A DNA stretch of 64,000 nucleotides, taken from Salvia splendens. Taxonomy: Eukaryota; Streptophyta; Magnoliopsida; Lamiales; Lamiaceae. The stretch covers positions 4,241,001-4,305,000 of the forward strand of contig NC_056044.1 of the NCBI RefSeq assembly GCF_004379255.2. The letters run 5' to 3'. Shown here piece after piece: positions 34,307 through 44,739 of the stretch. Below the pieces are notes generated by a model. It was not told the origin of the DNA. It ran no database searches and was given only the letters and a program-made list of their open reading frames with translations. Each line of letters begins with the position of its first letter. The stretch's first letter is position 1. The translations under genes and the position numbers were made by a program.

Positions 34307-34557
34307 GGTAATCGAGAGAGGCATTCATAGATTGGTAAGTCATATTGGAAGTAGAAAATAGAAATGGAAGAAATTGTTGTGTATTTTACTTGTGTCTTTG
34401 ATATGCTCATCACCCTAGTATTTATAGGGATATTTGAGTCTCGTTTAATACACTAATCAATGAGGATTGAAACTCTATACACGTAGAAACTATACACAAT
34501 TTAAGAACTCCACTATAATAAATGATGGGCGACTATTTATGATTCCTTTTTCCAACA
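34307..34557 (-). repeat. 5' LTR of the truncated copia, about 250 bp
   Basis: On the minus strand it begins TGTTGGAAAAAGG, has CTATAAATA near 34430 followed by a leader, and ends near TTACCA. The matching 3' LTR was not found to the left. Confidence 0.7.
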
Positions 34558-35770
34558 AAGAGAAACAGAATCAGTTGTAGTTGTAGTGATGAGTTGCCAT
34601 GCACCACAAAGATGACTAAATTCTTTGTAAATTTAAATACTCATCAATTTTATTAAATAAAACGGAAAAATCCCCAAGCTTTTCATTATTATTTTATGCC
34701 CTATATGTGTATTTTATTTTGAAAAATATATACGAGGGACGGTAAATATGTTTATATTTTCTTTTTGGATGGGTAAATTTAATATGTTTACTTTTATGTA
34801 TGTAGAGGAACTTTGTTTGCAATATTCACCCTCGTGTTGCATATGTATGTGAAGGGATGCACTTAAAAAATATACATTTTGGAAAAATAACATCCTACCA
34901 TTTTCGTCCATCCAATCTGTAAAATTGATGGCCATGATTATGCCACATCACCATCCAAAAACTATTAAAAAAATAGAAATAGATAGGGGAAGGTTATAAT
35001 TGGTATATGTATTTCAGTCAATTTTTTGTTCTTCCTAAATTTATGCCCTTCACGTTTTATGATATGGCAAGTAACTTAATTCCTAATGCTATGGTGAACA
35101 GAATATTGGATTCTCAATATATGATTTGTTCCACTATTATTGGATTTTAATATTCGATTTTAATATTTTATTGGATATGCCAACACATCTCTATCATACT
35201 AGTGGAATAGTACTTACAATTTTTATGGTCCATGAACTTTGTAAAACTATCATTTTAGGTCTGTGAATTTTGAAAATATCATTTGAGGTCCGAGAACTAC
35301 GAGTTAATATCAATCGAAACACTTTTGTACTATAAGTTATTATAGATATAAAATTTTCAATAGAAATATAGTACTGTATAGTATTTGTTACAAAATCATT
35401 TCATTTTTCTAGTGCGATTAGCCTGAAACCCAGTGATTTAGGGTAAGGGTTGACACTTTAAAAATGGAAAAAAATTATTACTTGAATTATCCATAATCGA
35501 ATAGCCCAAAAACTCAAGCGTGCTGGCCCAATCTGAGCAAGTTCTCGTTAACATCCCTATCAAAAAGCAATAATAGTAAAATAAAATGAAACACTCAATG
35601 ATGGACTTCTCAAACGGCATTATAGGGCATTTAATAGCGGACGAAAGAAAAATTAAATATGGACTTAGTCTTATGTATATGAGTTGGTCAAGCGATAGAG
35701 ATGTTAATATATGAAACCAAAAATCATGGGTTCGAGTCCGCCAAAACGAGTCCTTATTTGTGTTCATTTA
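34558..35770. other. AT-rich intergenic stretch
   Basis: No supported gene. A sequence around 35173-35226 (CCAACACATCTCTATCATAC) recurs directly and inverted at 36405-36500. Confidence 0.5.
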
Positions 35771-36098
35771 GAATGTCCACAATAAAGAGTCACGGCTCCC
35801 TATAGTTGCGGAAACGGAGGGCCACGGCGGGGGTGGACGGGCGTGGGCCGACTAGTCGGCATGGACACAGTGGTGGGGGGGGGGGGGGGGGGTAGGGCCG
35901 CGGCTCTGCCCGCGGCGGCCGGAAAGCTATTTTTTTTCGATTTTTTTGTGATAAAATAATGTGATTTGTGCCAACAATTGAAAAAATAATGTGATTTGTG
36001 GCTGTGGCTTGTCCACTATTGGGGTGGACAACTTTTCTTTGTGGCGGTGGAAAAAAAATGTGATTTGGCCTTGAATGTCCAAACTATTGTGTACACTC
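35771..36098. mobile_element. PIF/Harbinger MITE, 328 bp
   Basis: Ends GAATGTCCACAATA and TATTGTGTACACTC (12 of 14 matching when inverted), with TTA on both sides (35768-35770, 36099-36101). The interior is GC-rich with an 18-G run at 35875-35892 and two GTGATTTGTG repeats. Confidence 0.82.
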
Positions 36099-36101
36099 TT
36101 A

Positions 36102-36865
36102 TTTATCAGAAAAATATGGACTTAGTCTTCTTGATAGTGTGTTTGTGACAAACTATAGAAGTTTGAGCGTGAGTCTATGTCACGAAGAGAATATTTGAAT
36201 CAAACATATTTTGTACATATGCATTTTCTTTCGTATATTATGAAAATACGCACTTTTATCATACATATATATTGCCCAAACTAATGTAATTTTCACTAGA
36301 GAAGTAGAGAATACATCCAAAATAGGTTGATTTAATTTGACTTTACGATCACATGAACTCGTACAAATAATCTCTGGTAACATTTCAATATGATTTTTTA
36401 TTGTCATACTAGTGGAGTAGTCCTTACAATTTTAGCAAACACATCTCTATCACTAGTATGATAGAGATGTGTTGGATAGAGATGTGTTGGCATATCCAGT
36501 GCCTGAATGCATGTGCAAACAACGAACATTTGAATAGACATTGTAAATTCTTGTTTACTTTCAAATGTATAGAAGAGAAATAGCCTTTTTGAGTAGTTGC
36601 AATCTCAGCAATGGAATGTGTTGGTACATCTTGTGTTTGTTTCATTCAACTGATATTAGAAAATGTAATCCATTAGTTGATTAACTGATAACGAAATCCT
36701 ACTTCACAACTTAATGACCTTTTTTATGAGAAGCATAGGTCTTCCTTGCTGCTCTCTCTCTCGTCGTCCTTCTCATTGTTGTCGTAATTCGTCGAGAACG
36801 AGATACATAGAAGCTAAGGTAGTGTCTATATTTTCATCTGTTTTGCTTCACTTTCTTGATTTTTA
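36102..36865. other. Intergenic stretch with a hairpin
   Basis: Apart from the hairpin at 36438 nothing is supported. Confidence 0.45.
36438..36473. repeat. 14-bp perfect stem hairpin
   Basis: AACACATCTCTATC, an eight-base loop, then GATAGAGATGTGTT. The arm sequence is also present at 35182-35195. Confidence 0.85.
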
Positions 36866-37163
36866 GAGCATGCACAACGGTGGCGCCGGGCCCCGCATCC
36901 GTCCGCCCCGTTGGCAAGGACGAGACTCGCCGCTGCTGCGCTCGCGCCGTGCCAGCGAGCAGGACACGTGGCGAACGACGATTGGGCAACGGCATAGCCG
37001 TTGCCTTTGAATATATTTTTTTTATTAAAAATCAGTTTTTAATTAAAAAACCGATTAAAAATTAAAAAAATTTCACTTCCCAAAAAAAATATATCCGTTT
37101 ATTACCGTTTTTTACCACTTTTTATTTTATTTTTTTTCCCCCAAAAAAATGCACACTTTCATC

Positions 37164-37170
37164 TATAAAT
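37164..37170 (+). promoter_or_regulatory. TATA box of Harbinger ORF1
   Basis: TATAAAT lies 122 bp upstream of the ATG at 37286, with a CT-rich leader between them. Confidence 0.65.
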
Positions 37171-37285
37171 ACCCTCACTTTCACACCCAAAAATTCACAT
37201 CAAACTACACAATTCTCATATTCATTCTCCCGTATCCATTCTCACATATCCATTCTCAATCTTTCTTCCACCCTACAACATAACA

Positions 37286-38266
37286 ATGTCCGGCCAAGAC
37301 GATGACCATCCGCCCTCTCACGGTTGGAACCCCGAATGGTTCGGTTCACAACCGTTTCCTAGTCCGGAAACGGAATATTCGGCCCCTCCTCAAACCCAAA
37401 GTTCGGGCGTTCCGGGTGGCTACCGGCCATACTCAATCGACGATCAAGGTGCCTCCGAAGGGCGATACGGGTGGACACCGGAGCCTAGGCCGACCGCCCC
37501 CTCCCAAACTCCGACTCCTCCTACCCGCGGTGTCCGCACACCGTACACTCCCGCGGAGATGGATAAATTGTTCAAGGCGTACTTGGAAATCTACGAAGAT
37601 GCTGTGGTTGGCACGAACCAATCCGGCGAACACTTTTGGTGGCGCGTCGCTCGCCGGTACAATGAAAACCGGCTACCGGGAATGATCGAGCGCAACGAGA
37701 GTATGGTGCGCAACGCCATCGGCCGAGCCAACGATGAAATTGGCAAGTTCAATGGCTATTTCCTCCAGGAACAGCGGAATGTCGGGAGCGGCCGGAGCGA
37801 GGTCGACATCATCACTGCCGCGCTTAGCACCTACCAATCCATGAACTACAAGTCGTTCAAGTACCTCAACGTTTGGCAGGATACGCGGACGCACCCGAAG
37901 TATATGGGAGGCGTAACATCCTCCTCTAGCGGCTCCTCCAAACGGTCAAGGTCGGTATCCCTATCCGACGCCGGCTCCGAAGAAATGGCTAGCCAACTCG
38001 CCGGAGCTAACTTGGGTAGCCCCGACGCCGGACCGAGTGGTTCCCAACGCCGACCGCAAGGAAGGAAGAAGGCTGCGGCCAACCGCAGTCGCACCGAACC
38101 CGCTCCCTATGCGCCACCTCCACCCCCGAACAACTCGTTGTGGATGCTCTTAGGCCAACTCAATATGGCCGATAGGTCAACTATGACCCCCACGCAACTT
38201 CAAACGCACGAGGCCATGATATTGGGTCTCCAAAAACAATTGGGGTTAGTGCCGCCGGATCAGTAG
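37286..38266 (+). CDS. Harbinger ORF1: MYB/trihelix-like DNA-binding protein, 326 aa
   Basis: Complete uninterrupted frame. Residues 1-84 are Pro/Gly/Ser-rich and disordered. Residues 85-200 hold the MYB/SANT-like region (TPAEMDKLFKAYLEIYED, VGTNQSGEHFWWRVARRYNE, then NAIGRANDEIGKFNGYF and MNYKSFKYLNVWQDTR). Residues 214-285 are Ser/Arg/Pro-rich with a basic patch (RRPQGRKKAAANRSR). The C-terminus is Gln-rich. In the PIF/Harbinger superfamily ORF1 binds element ends and helps bring the transposase into the nucleus. Plant databases often mislabel these proteins as glutathione S-transferase T3-like or NAM-associated. Codon use is GC-rich against AT-rich flanks. Function here is inferred from motif order and from the element ends. 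Confidence 0.82.
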   Translation: MSGQDDDHPPSHGWNPEWFGSQPFPSPETEYSAPPQTQSSGVPGGYRPYSIDDQGASEGRYGWTPEPRPTAPSQTPTPPTRGVRTPYTPAEMDKLFKAYLEIYEDAVVGTNQSGEHFWWRVARRYNENRLPGMIERNESMVRNAIGRANDEIGKFNGYFLQEQRNVGSGRSEVDIITAALSTYQSMNYKSFKYLNVWQDTRTHPKYMGGVTSSSSGSSKRSRSVSLSDAGSEEMASQLAGANLGSPDAGPSGSQRRPQGRKKAAANRSRTEPAPYAPPPPPNNSLWMLLGQLNMADRSTMTPTQLQTHEAMILGLQKQLGLVPPDQ

Positions 38267-38347
38267 TCTTCCACGGGTAATATTAGCCAATAATTATGTA
38301 ATTTTTAATTTTTAGGAGTTTAATTATGTAATTTTTAATTTTTAGTA

Positions 38348-38526
38348 CTCCCTCCGTCCCGGGCTACTCGCTCATTTCCTTTTCGGCTCGGAGATTAAGG
38401 AATGAGTGTATAGGAAAGTCAAAAATGACGGCTGTAGGTGAAATTTTTTACTAAAAATAGAAAGAGTGCAAGTAACTTGGGACGCCCAAAAAGGAAATAA
38501 GTGCGAGTAGTGCGGGACGGAGGGAG
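38348..38526. mobile_element. Stowaway-like MITE nested in the Harbinger element
   Basis: Ends CTCCCTCCGTCCCGGGCTAC and GTGCGGGACGGAGGGAG, with TA on each side. It lies within direct repeats of TTAATTATGTAATTTTTAA in the 3' UTR of ORF1. Confidence 0.9.
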
Positions 38527-38792
38527 TATTTTAATTATGTAATTTTTAATTTTTAGGATTTTAATTATGTCTTTTTATTTTATTTGTAATTTGTAATATT
38601 TATTGTGATTTTTTAATGAATTTTAATATTATGGAAATGTTTTTGTTTAATTGAATTTTAAATTGAATTGTGTTCGTCCTTGCGGAAGAGCATAGCTATG
38701 GGTGTTGTGCTCTTGCCAGAGAGCAGGCAGGAATAGTGGCGCCGGACACACAACCGTGCTCGCTGGCAAGAGCACGGTTGTGGATGCTCTTA

Positions 38793-39283
38793 TCTATTTT
38801 GTGTTCAAGTTTTCTTGTAGTCTCCAAAGGCAACATCTTGTTATCCAACTTTATTGGCCTATTGCATAATCTAGATTTGAAGCAAATTAGTGTCGAAGTA
38901 TCAGAAAAATTGCTATATGTGTTTTTGTAGAATAAAAAAATATATATATAAATGAGATCCACATCTTGTTTGAGGCCTCTCCCTTTCACTATTTATCATT
39001 GAAAGTTGAGTGACAAAAATGGATTATTCAATATATATACATCACACTAATTTTGAAAGACAATTGCTGCAGCTTTTTAGCACTTAAAAAGGAAAGATAA
39101 GGTTATGTCTTGGTTTACATACTCCATTTTCAATATAATTTACGAACTTGTATGATCATTTTTTATAGGAATATAAAGAGTTCAACACTCCGTATTTGGT
39201 TTTCTTGCGGAAATTGAAAGTATATATGTTTGACTGGTTTTTATTTTTATATTATAGAGTACTACAATTTAATTGTGGTTATT
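38793..39283. other. AT-rich intergenic stretch
   Basis: Nothing supported. Confidence 0.5.
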
Positions 39284-39292
39284 AACTTAATA

Positions 39293-39969
39293 GAGTAAAG
39301 ACCAAAATTGGTCCTAAACATATGCTCATTTTATCATTTTGGTCATAAACATTATCTTTTGAATTTTTTGGTCCTGGACATTTCAAATCGGATCACAATT
39401 GGTCCTCCGTTAACAATTCCGTTAATATTTAACGGTCAACGATTTTAATCACAATTTTGACCAACTTAAACAATTTTTAATTATTTAATCATCAAAAATA
39501 TTTTTAAAAATAAAATCATAAATAATTTGATTATTTAAAAATTGTTTAAGTTGTAATAAATAATTTATGATTTTTTATGATAAACACAATTTTGACCAAC
39601 TTAAACAACTTTTAATTATTTAATCATCAAAATTATTATTTTTAAATAAAATCATAAATAATTTAATTATTTAAAAATTGTTTAAGTTGGAATAAATAAT
39701 TTAATTATTTAAAAATTCTTTAATTATTTCTAATAAATAATTTAAGATTTTATTTAAAAAATAATTTTGATGATTAAATAATTAAAAATTGTTTAAGTTG
39801 GTCAAAATTGTGATTAAAATCGTTGACCGTTAAATATTAACGGAATTGTTGACGGAGGACCAATTGTGATCCGATTTGAAATGTCCAGGACCAAAAAATT
39901 CAAAAGATAAAGTTTATGACCAAAATGATAAAATGAACATATGTTCAGGACTAATTTTGGCTTTTACTC
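39293..39969. mobile_element. Foldback MULE-type element with 9-bp TSD
   Basis: The two halves are near-perfect inverted repeats for about 200 bp from each end (left GAGTAAAGACCAAAATTGGT; right, inverted, GAGTAAAAGCCAAAATTAGT). The centre also repeats TTTAATTATTTAAAAATTG in both directions. The nine-base duplication AACTTAATA (39284-39292, 39970-39978) points to the Mutator superfamily. Non-coding. Confidence 0.9.
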
Positions 39970-40045
39970 AACTTAATATGATGAGTGTTGATAACAAGAA
40001 ACATTAGAAAGTGTTTTAAGGTTGCAAATTTGTTAATATCCCTTT

Positions 40046-40175
40046 CCTTTTCTTTTTTTTTGGTTCTTTTGGCGGAATCCGACTAATCCTACTCGACCGG
40101 GCTTGCGGGTGGAGGGATTTGAACTCGTGACCTCAAGATCATTACAGCTCTGCGCTGCCAACTGCGCTGCGACCC
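40046..40175 (-). mobile_element. SINE (tRNA-derived)
   Basis: On the minus strand a tRNA-like head (GGGTCGCAGCGCAGTTGGCA, an A box; GAGTTCAAATCCC, a B box) leads through a short unrelated body to an A-rich tail. Flanks GTTAATATCCCTTT (40032-40045) and GTTGGTATCCCTTT (40176-40189) are a 14-base duplication with two mismatches. The cloverleaf is imperfect, so this is not a functional tRNA gene. Confidence 0.85.
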
Positions 40176-40189
40176 GTTGGTATCCCTTT

Positions 40190-41440
40190 TCTTTTCTAAT
40201 GCATAGTTAAACCTGAACCATAGGTTCAGCTGGATACATACAATACGACGGTTTTGAACCATGATTCTTGACCATGGGCCGAACTGGAACCGGAACCGGA
40301 ACACCGGTGTTGAGGAGGACCTTTGGTTCCTTGTATATCGGTTCCTAAACACACACTACTCCTATTAAACTAATTACTGTATAAAAGTAAAAGTATAATT
40401 ACACAATAAACTAATTATATTATAAAGAAATCCACTACTATAAAAAGTAAAAGTATGGATATTAAAGAATTTATTTTGCCTTTACTTATTTAATTGTAAA
40501 TACATTTACGGATTGTCGGATTGTATGCAACTAATCTTTATTTTCTACTATAATTAACGATAATTTATTAAATACAAGCCTTTACGAAAGATTATACATT
40601 TTCATTATTCGTGGGGACAGGCCACTAATAGTAATAGGTGTTACAATAAACTACTATTGTACTTAAGAAACGTAGTGTGTGTGATTTATGCTTTAATTTG
40701 TAGTACTAATATTTAATAGACTGAGCATTAACTACTAATACATGCATGTTGCATGAACCATTTGTCCTATACTTTTGATTTGGGCTTCTAATTAATTTAT
40801 TATGAAGGCTAAAAATGATTTACTTTTTGTTGATACTCTTACACCTAGGGGTATGTTAAATGGGCCCAAACTATAATATTCGGAACTTTAATTTAGCATC
40901 TATTTGTCCCTCAAATTTGCCAACGTGCAAGCAATAATAATTCAAAGAATTATGCCTAAATCATTGAGAAATAGACTATGTATTAAGGAAGGGAGGTACA
41001 GTGGTCCAATTTTATTTCTTCATTCTTATGATCTTATCTAAGAAAGTAATCTTCAGTATAATCCAATAACAAATGAGACAGAATTAAGTAAAAATTTAAA
41101 AAAACTGAATATCATATCAGCTGCACTAAATTTATTGTTTGAATGATTGTATAGTTTCTAAATTTGTTAGTTAATCGGCATGCATAATTGGTGTAGCTAA
41201 CAGTCAACTCTTTCTCTAATTTTGGTTACACAAATAATAATTTTGGACCATATGGGACAAATTATAGAATTGTTCATTGATGTTGATTCCCTTACGTTAT
41301 ATTATTTGGAGACATCCATGAATTGCTAAATTATTATAGGTTAATTTAGTATACATACTTAAGAAATTCTTTTAGTTTTTTTTTGGGTAGGTATAACATG
41401 TTTAATATATTCAGTTTTTAATATTAAAATTATACTTTTA
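40190..41440. other. AT-rich intergenic stretch
   Basis: Near 40200-40330 there are GGTTC/GGAACC words resembling a decayed hAT end. Otherwise nothing is supported. Confidence 0.45.
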
Positions 41441-41688
41441 CTCCCTTTCACCAAATGTTGTCCACTTTTACCATTTCAGTTCATCCATAAAATATTGTCC
41501 ACTTTATTTTTTTTTCCATTTTTAATAAGTGAATCTGACTTTATGACTAACTCATTATACTCCCATTTTATTATAAAACTAATACATAAAAATGAAACTC
41601 TCATTCCACTAATTTTTTCAACTCTTTTTCCTTCACATTTTTAAAAACCTGTGGCAAGTCAAATCTAGACAACATTTGGTGAACGGAG
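41441..41688. mobile_element. Stowaway-like MITE
   Basis: Left CTCCCTTTCACCAAATGTTG; right, inverted, CTCCGTTCACCAAATGTTG. TA precedes the left end; the right TA is not intact. Confidence 0.7.
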
Positions 41689-43948
41689 AAAGTGTTACTT
41701 TAGAATTTATATATTATAAATATGAATAGTTTTTAACTTAATTTAGTGAATAACTAAAGGTCTCCACATCAACATTATTTAGAACGAATCGCACTTGACA
41801 CTTGACAGCCTCGCCTTCTATCTCAAAGCAACTTTTCAATTACAAAATCTCAATATAATTTACCTTTAATTTGAGCATAGTAATTACATGCCCTACCAAA
41901 TTAACTATATAATTGTTGAGTTATTTATTTTTTAATTAATTATACATTCTCATATATAACTCGTTGCGTTAGGACTTCGGATTCTCCATGTCCAGTCGCT
42001 TTAGCCTAGCTCTGTTATTTTACACTTGCCAATAATTGCCATATTAATTCGTTGAGTAATTGAATGCAGACGTCAGCTCCCAAAATTATTAATAAGGATA
42101 GAAAGAAAAATGATTGAATTTATTTATAATAAAATATAAGGTTCGCTTTAGAGATAAACTTATAAAAATAGAAAATGAATCTTTTTTTATGGACGATCCA
42201 AAATTAAAGAAGAAAAACAAGACTATTAACATTACAACAAAAAAATCGTTAAGAACACTTTTTAATGGAATTAATGATGTTAATTTGTGTTTCTAGCCAC
42301 CAATGCTTCAAAAAGTGTATTTATTATTGGTGTCCCAACTAAAATTAGAGGACGCAAATGAAAGCATACTAAAAAAGCAAAAGATTAAGCTAATTTATCC
42401 ATCATTTAGGATCGGAACGCTTTCTTTTATAACCTAAATTATTATTATTTTTAAAAATTTTACAACGCAAATAATTGCGTCACAATTTTTATGTCTTTAA
42501 AAAATAAGTTTTTTGTAGTATAACTGTGAACGGGGAAATATGTACTTTATAGTTTAGAGAATTATATGCAAGGCCAAGCCCTAGCGACCCCAACAATCAT
42601 TAGTATAATTTCTTTCAACTTATATTCTACATACCTTGTTTTTTTTATAAATATTACTCCTAATCTTATTCATCCAAATTTGGATAGATAAGTATAATTT
42701 CACTTATCTATTATTAAATCCTAATTTCGTCCTTCTTCATATGCTACAATTATTGTAACACGCCAACCATAGGAAGTTTGGATTATCAAAATAATGCTTA
42801 ATCTTGGTGAGAGCACCAATTATTTGGGTCCTACGGGGAATAATTGTTTCATAAAGTTAAGTAAGAAATGGTTTTGCGTTCCCACAAATAGAACCTACGT
42901 ATATATTTACTATAAATTAATATTACACTATACATCTTATAATGCAAACACAATCTATATTTAATCCATTTACATTCAAGCTTCGATTATCAATTAATAG
43001 AATTAATGACGACAACAATATTCTTAAATTAAAATAAATAACACTAATACGAACTAAATGATGCTTACTAATAACACTACATATATTATGCAAAGTAGTA
43101 TACAAATTAAAAACGATACACTGATAATGACTCCGTGAATCTAATGGAAATCTTTTCTTTTTTTTCTTCCCCACTTTTTCAAAGTATGAATAAAAAGAAA
43201 AATAATAGTAAGTGTGTCGTTGGAAGCTTTGAATCAAGTCAAAAGAGCCAATAGTGGCCTTAAAAGGGAAAACGAGGTATATTTGGAATTTCCCATGTAT
43301 TAATCTCTTAGTAGTTTATGATGTAAAATAATAATTGTGTATTTTAATTACTTATTCTCAGACATGGTTACAATAATTTGAGAATGCAATTTTTTGTCAT
43401 CAACGCGTACCGGTTGTAAGTGGGCATTATCTCATTTTGTCTATATATCGATGTAAAATAAACAACATAATATATTTCAGAACACTGTTGTAGTATTTAT
43501 TTACATATGCATTAAATATTTCTTGAATGTATCAATAATTGGTATTTATGTATGTTAGCGGATTAGGTACCGTACTATAAATCGTGCGACCAAAGATAAA
43601 AATTCAACTAGAAAGGACAAACTGTGATCATAAATATAGCGAAAGTATTGTCATTTTAATTACTCAAAATGATGCAACACTAATTTTTTTTTGCCATTAA
43701 TAACAAAGAATTGAATGAGAGACAAGTACGGTTTACTTTACTCATAATCAAAGTTCAATTAATCTAACGAAACATATACATTCATATTGTGATTAATCAC
43801 AATTTTCAAACTATATGCATTCATAATTACGCAACAATTGTGGTACATTCATTGTATCATATATTCGAGTTTGTTCTTTCTTTTCCCAATTCATCAAACT
43901 CAAATTTGTAAAATGAGAAAAGAAAAAGAAATTGAAATAGTTAAATAA
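41689..43948. other. AT-rich intergenic stretch
   Basis: 2.3 kb with no supported gene. The part next to 43949 is probably the 3' UTR and downstream region of the DREB gene. Confidence 0.5.
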
Positions 43949-44599
43949 TTACTTGTAGTCACACTCCCACAAAAACGGCTCTTCAAGCCGGAATATTCCA
44001 ATATCGGCTCCGGTAAGCCGCCACGAAGAGCTAGACAGGGACAAATCCGGCAAGTCGAAAAATGCGTCGTCCTCGTCATAGTGAGCCGTGGAAGCCGACT
44101 TCACAGCGTCGTCCGAAGCCAAATCCGTGGAGGAATGACAGCTTATCAGGCTCGGCTCGGCTAGGGACGACAAGGAGGCGGCTTTCGCAGCCGCGGCTTG
44201 GATGTCCTTAGCCACGGAAGAAGCCGGGCGGGGCAGCTCGTGAGCCAAGCCGGGGAAATTCAAGACCGCGGATTGGCCTTTGATGGCTAGAGCCGCTACG
44301 TCGTGCGCCCGAGCCGCCATCTCAGCCGTGGGATATGTCCCGAGCCATATTCTCGACTTCTTCCTCGGCTCTCGGATTTCGCTCACCCATTTGCCCCAGC
44401 TCCGCTTCCTCACGCCGCGGTAAGTCGGGTGTTTTTTGTCCCCACCACCGCCTTTTTTCCCGTCTGTCCTTGTGTTTTCTTGGGCTAATGTTGAGTTCTT
44501 TGTCTCGTCGGAATCCGAGCCCCCGGGAGACGAGACGGAGACGGAGGCGGAGGCATAGATGGAAAATGGTAGAGGATCGATGGGGATAATTTGTGCCAT
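43949..44599 (-). CDS. DREB-type AP2/ERF transcription factor, 216 aa
   Basis: Intronless. I start at MAQIIPIDP (ATG at 44599) because the frame upstream to 44686 reads as translated 5' leader. Residues 28-57 are acidic then basic. Residues 60-116 form one AP2 domain ([19 protein letters not shown] ... [18 protein letters not shown] ... LNFP) with Val at position 14 and Glu at position 19, the DREB pattern for binding DRE/CRT (CCGAC) promoter elements. The [10 protein letters not shown] wording and the single domain fit the A-4 (TINY/ERF034-like) group. The tail has an Ala-rich helix, an acidic [15 protein letters not shown] segment with EAR-like spacing, and ends [11 protein letters not shown]. 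Expected to be a nuclear stress or growth regulator. The exact orthologue cannot be fixed without alignment. Confidence 0.93.
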   Translation of the reverse strand: MAQIIPIDPLPFSIYASASVSVSSPGGSDSDETKNSTLAQENTRTDGKKGGGGDKKHPTYRGVRKRSWGKWVSEIREPRKKSRIWLGTYPTAEMAARAHDVAALAIKGQSAVLNFPGLAHELPRPASSVAKDIQAAAAKAASLSSLAEPSLISCHSSTDLASDDAVKSASTAHYDEDDAFFDLPDLSLSSSSWRLTGADIGIFRLEEPFLWECDYK

Positions 44600-44720
44600 A
44601 TGAAATGAGGTTGAGATAGGTAGTGAGGTTAGGTTTATGAGATTCTTTAATGTGGATATGTATTTATAAATGTGACACAAAAACATATATGAAGAACAAA
44701 AGGAGAAGGATGAGGCTACT

Positions 44721-44730
44721 CTTTATAGTG
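44721..44730 (-). promoter_or_regulatory. TATA box of the DREB gene
   Basis: On the minus strand CACTATAAAG lies about 120 bp before the chosen ATG. CACACACGTCA, an ACGT-core site, occurs further upstream near 44856. Confidence 0.6.
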
Positions 44731-44739
44731 TGTGCTCAA

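Larger units (their letters stand above)
36866..38789 (+). mobile_element. PIF/Harbinger element encoding only ORF1
   Basis: Ends GAGCATGCACAACGGTG and, inverted, GAGCATCCACAACCGTG (15 of 17), with TTA duplicated (36863-36865, 38790-38792). It contains a TATA box, the 326-residue ORF1 and a nested Stowaway MITE, but no DDE transposase ORF. The right subterminal region has two near-copies of CACAACCGTGCTCxCTGGCA. Confidence 0.88.

Noticed and set aside
40100..40176. Functional tRNA gene
   Set aside because: A and B boxes are present, but the anticodon arm does not fold and an A-rich tail with 14-bp duplications follows, so a SINE explains it better.
42923..43237. 104-codon minus-strand ORF
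   Set aside because: AT-rich, Ile/Leu/Asn-rich, no recognisable motif.
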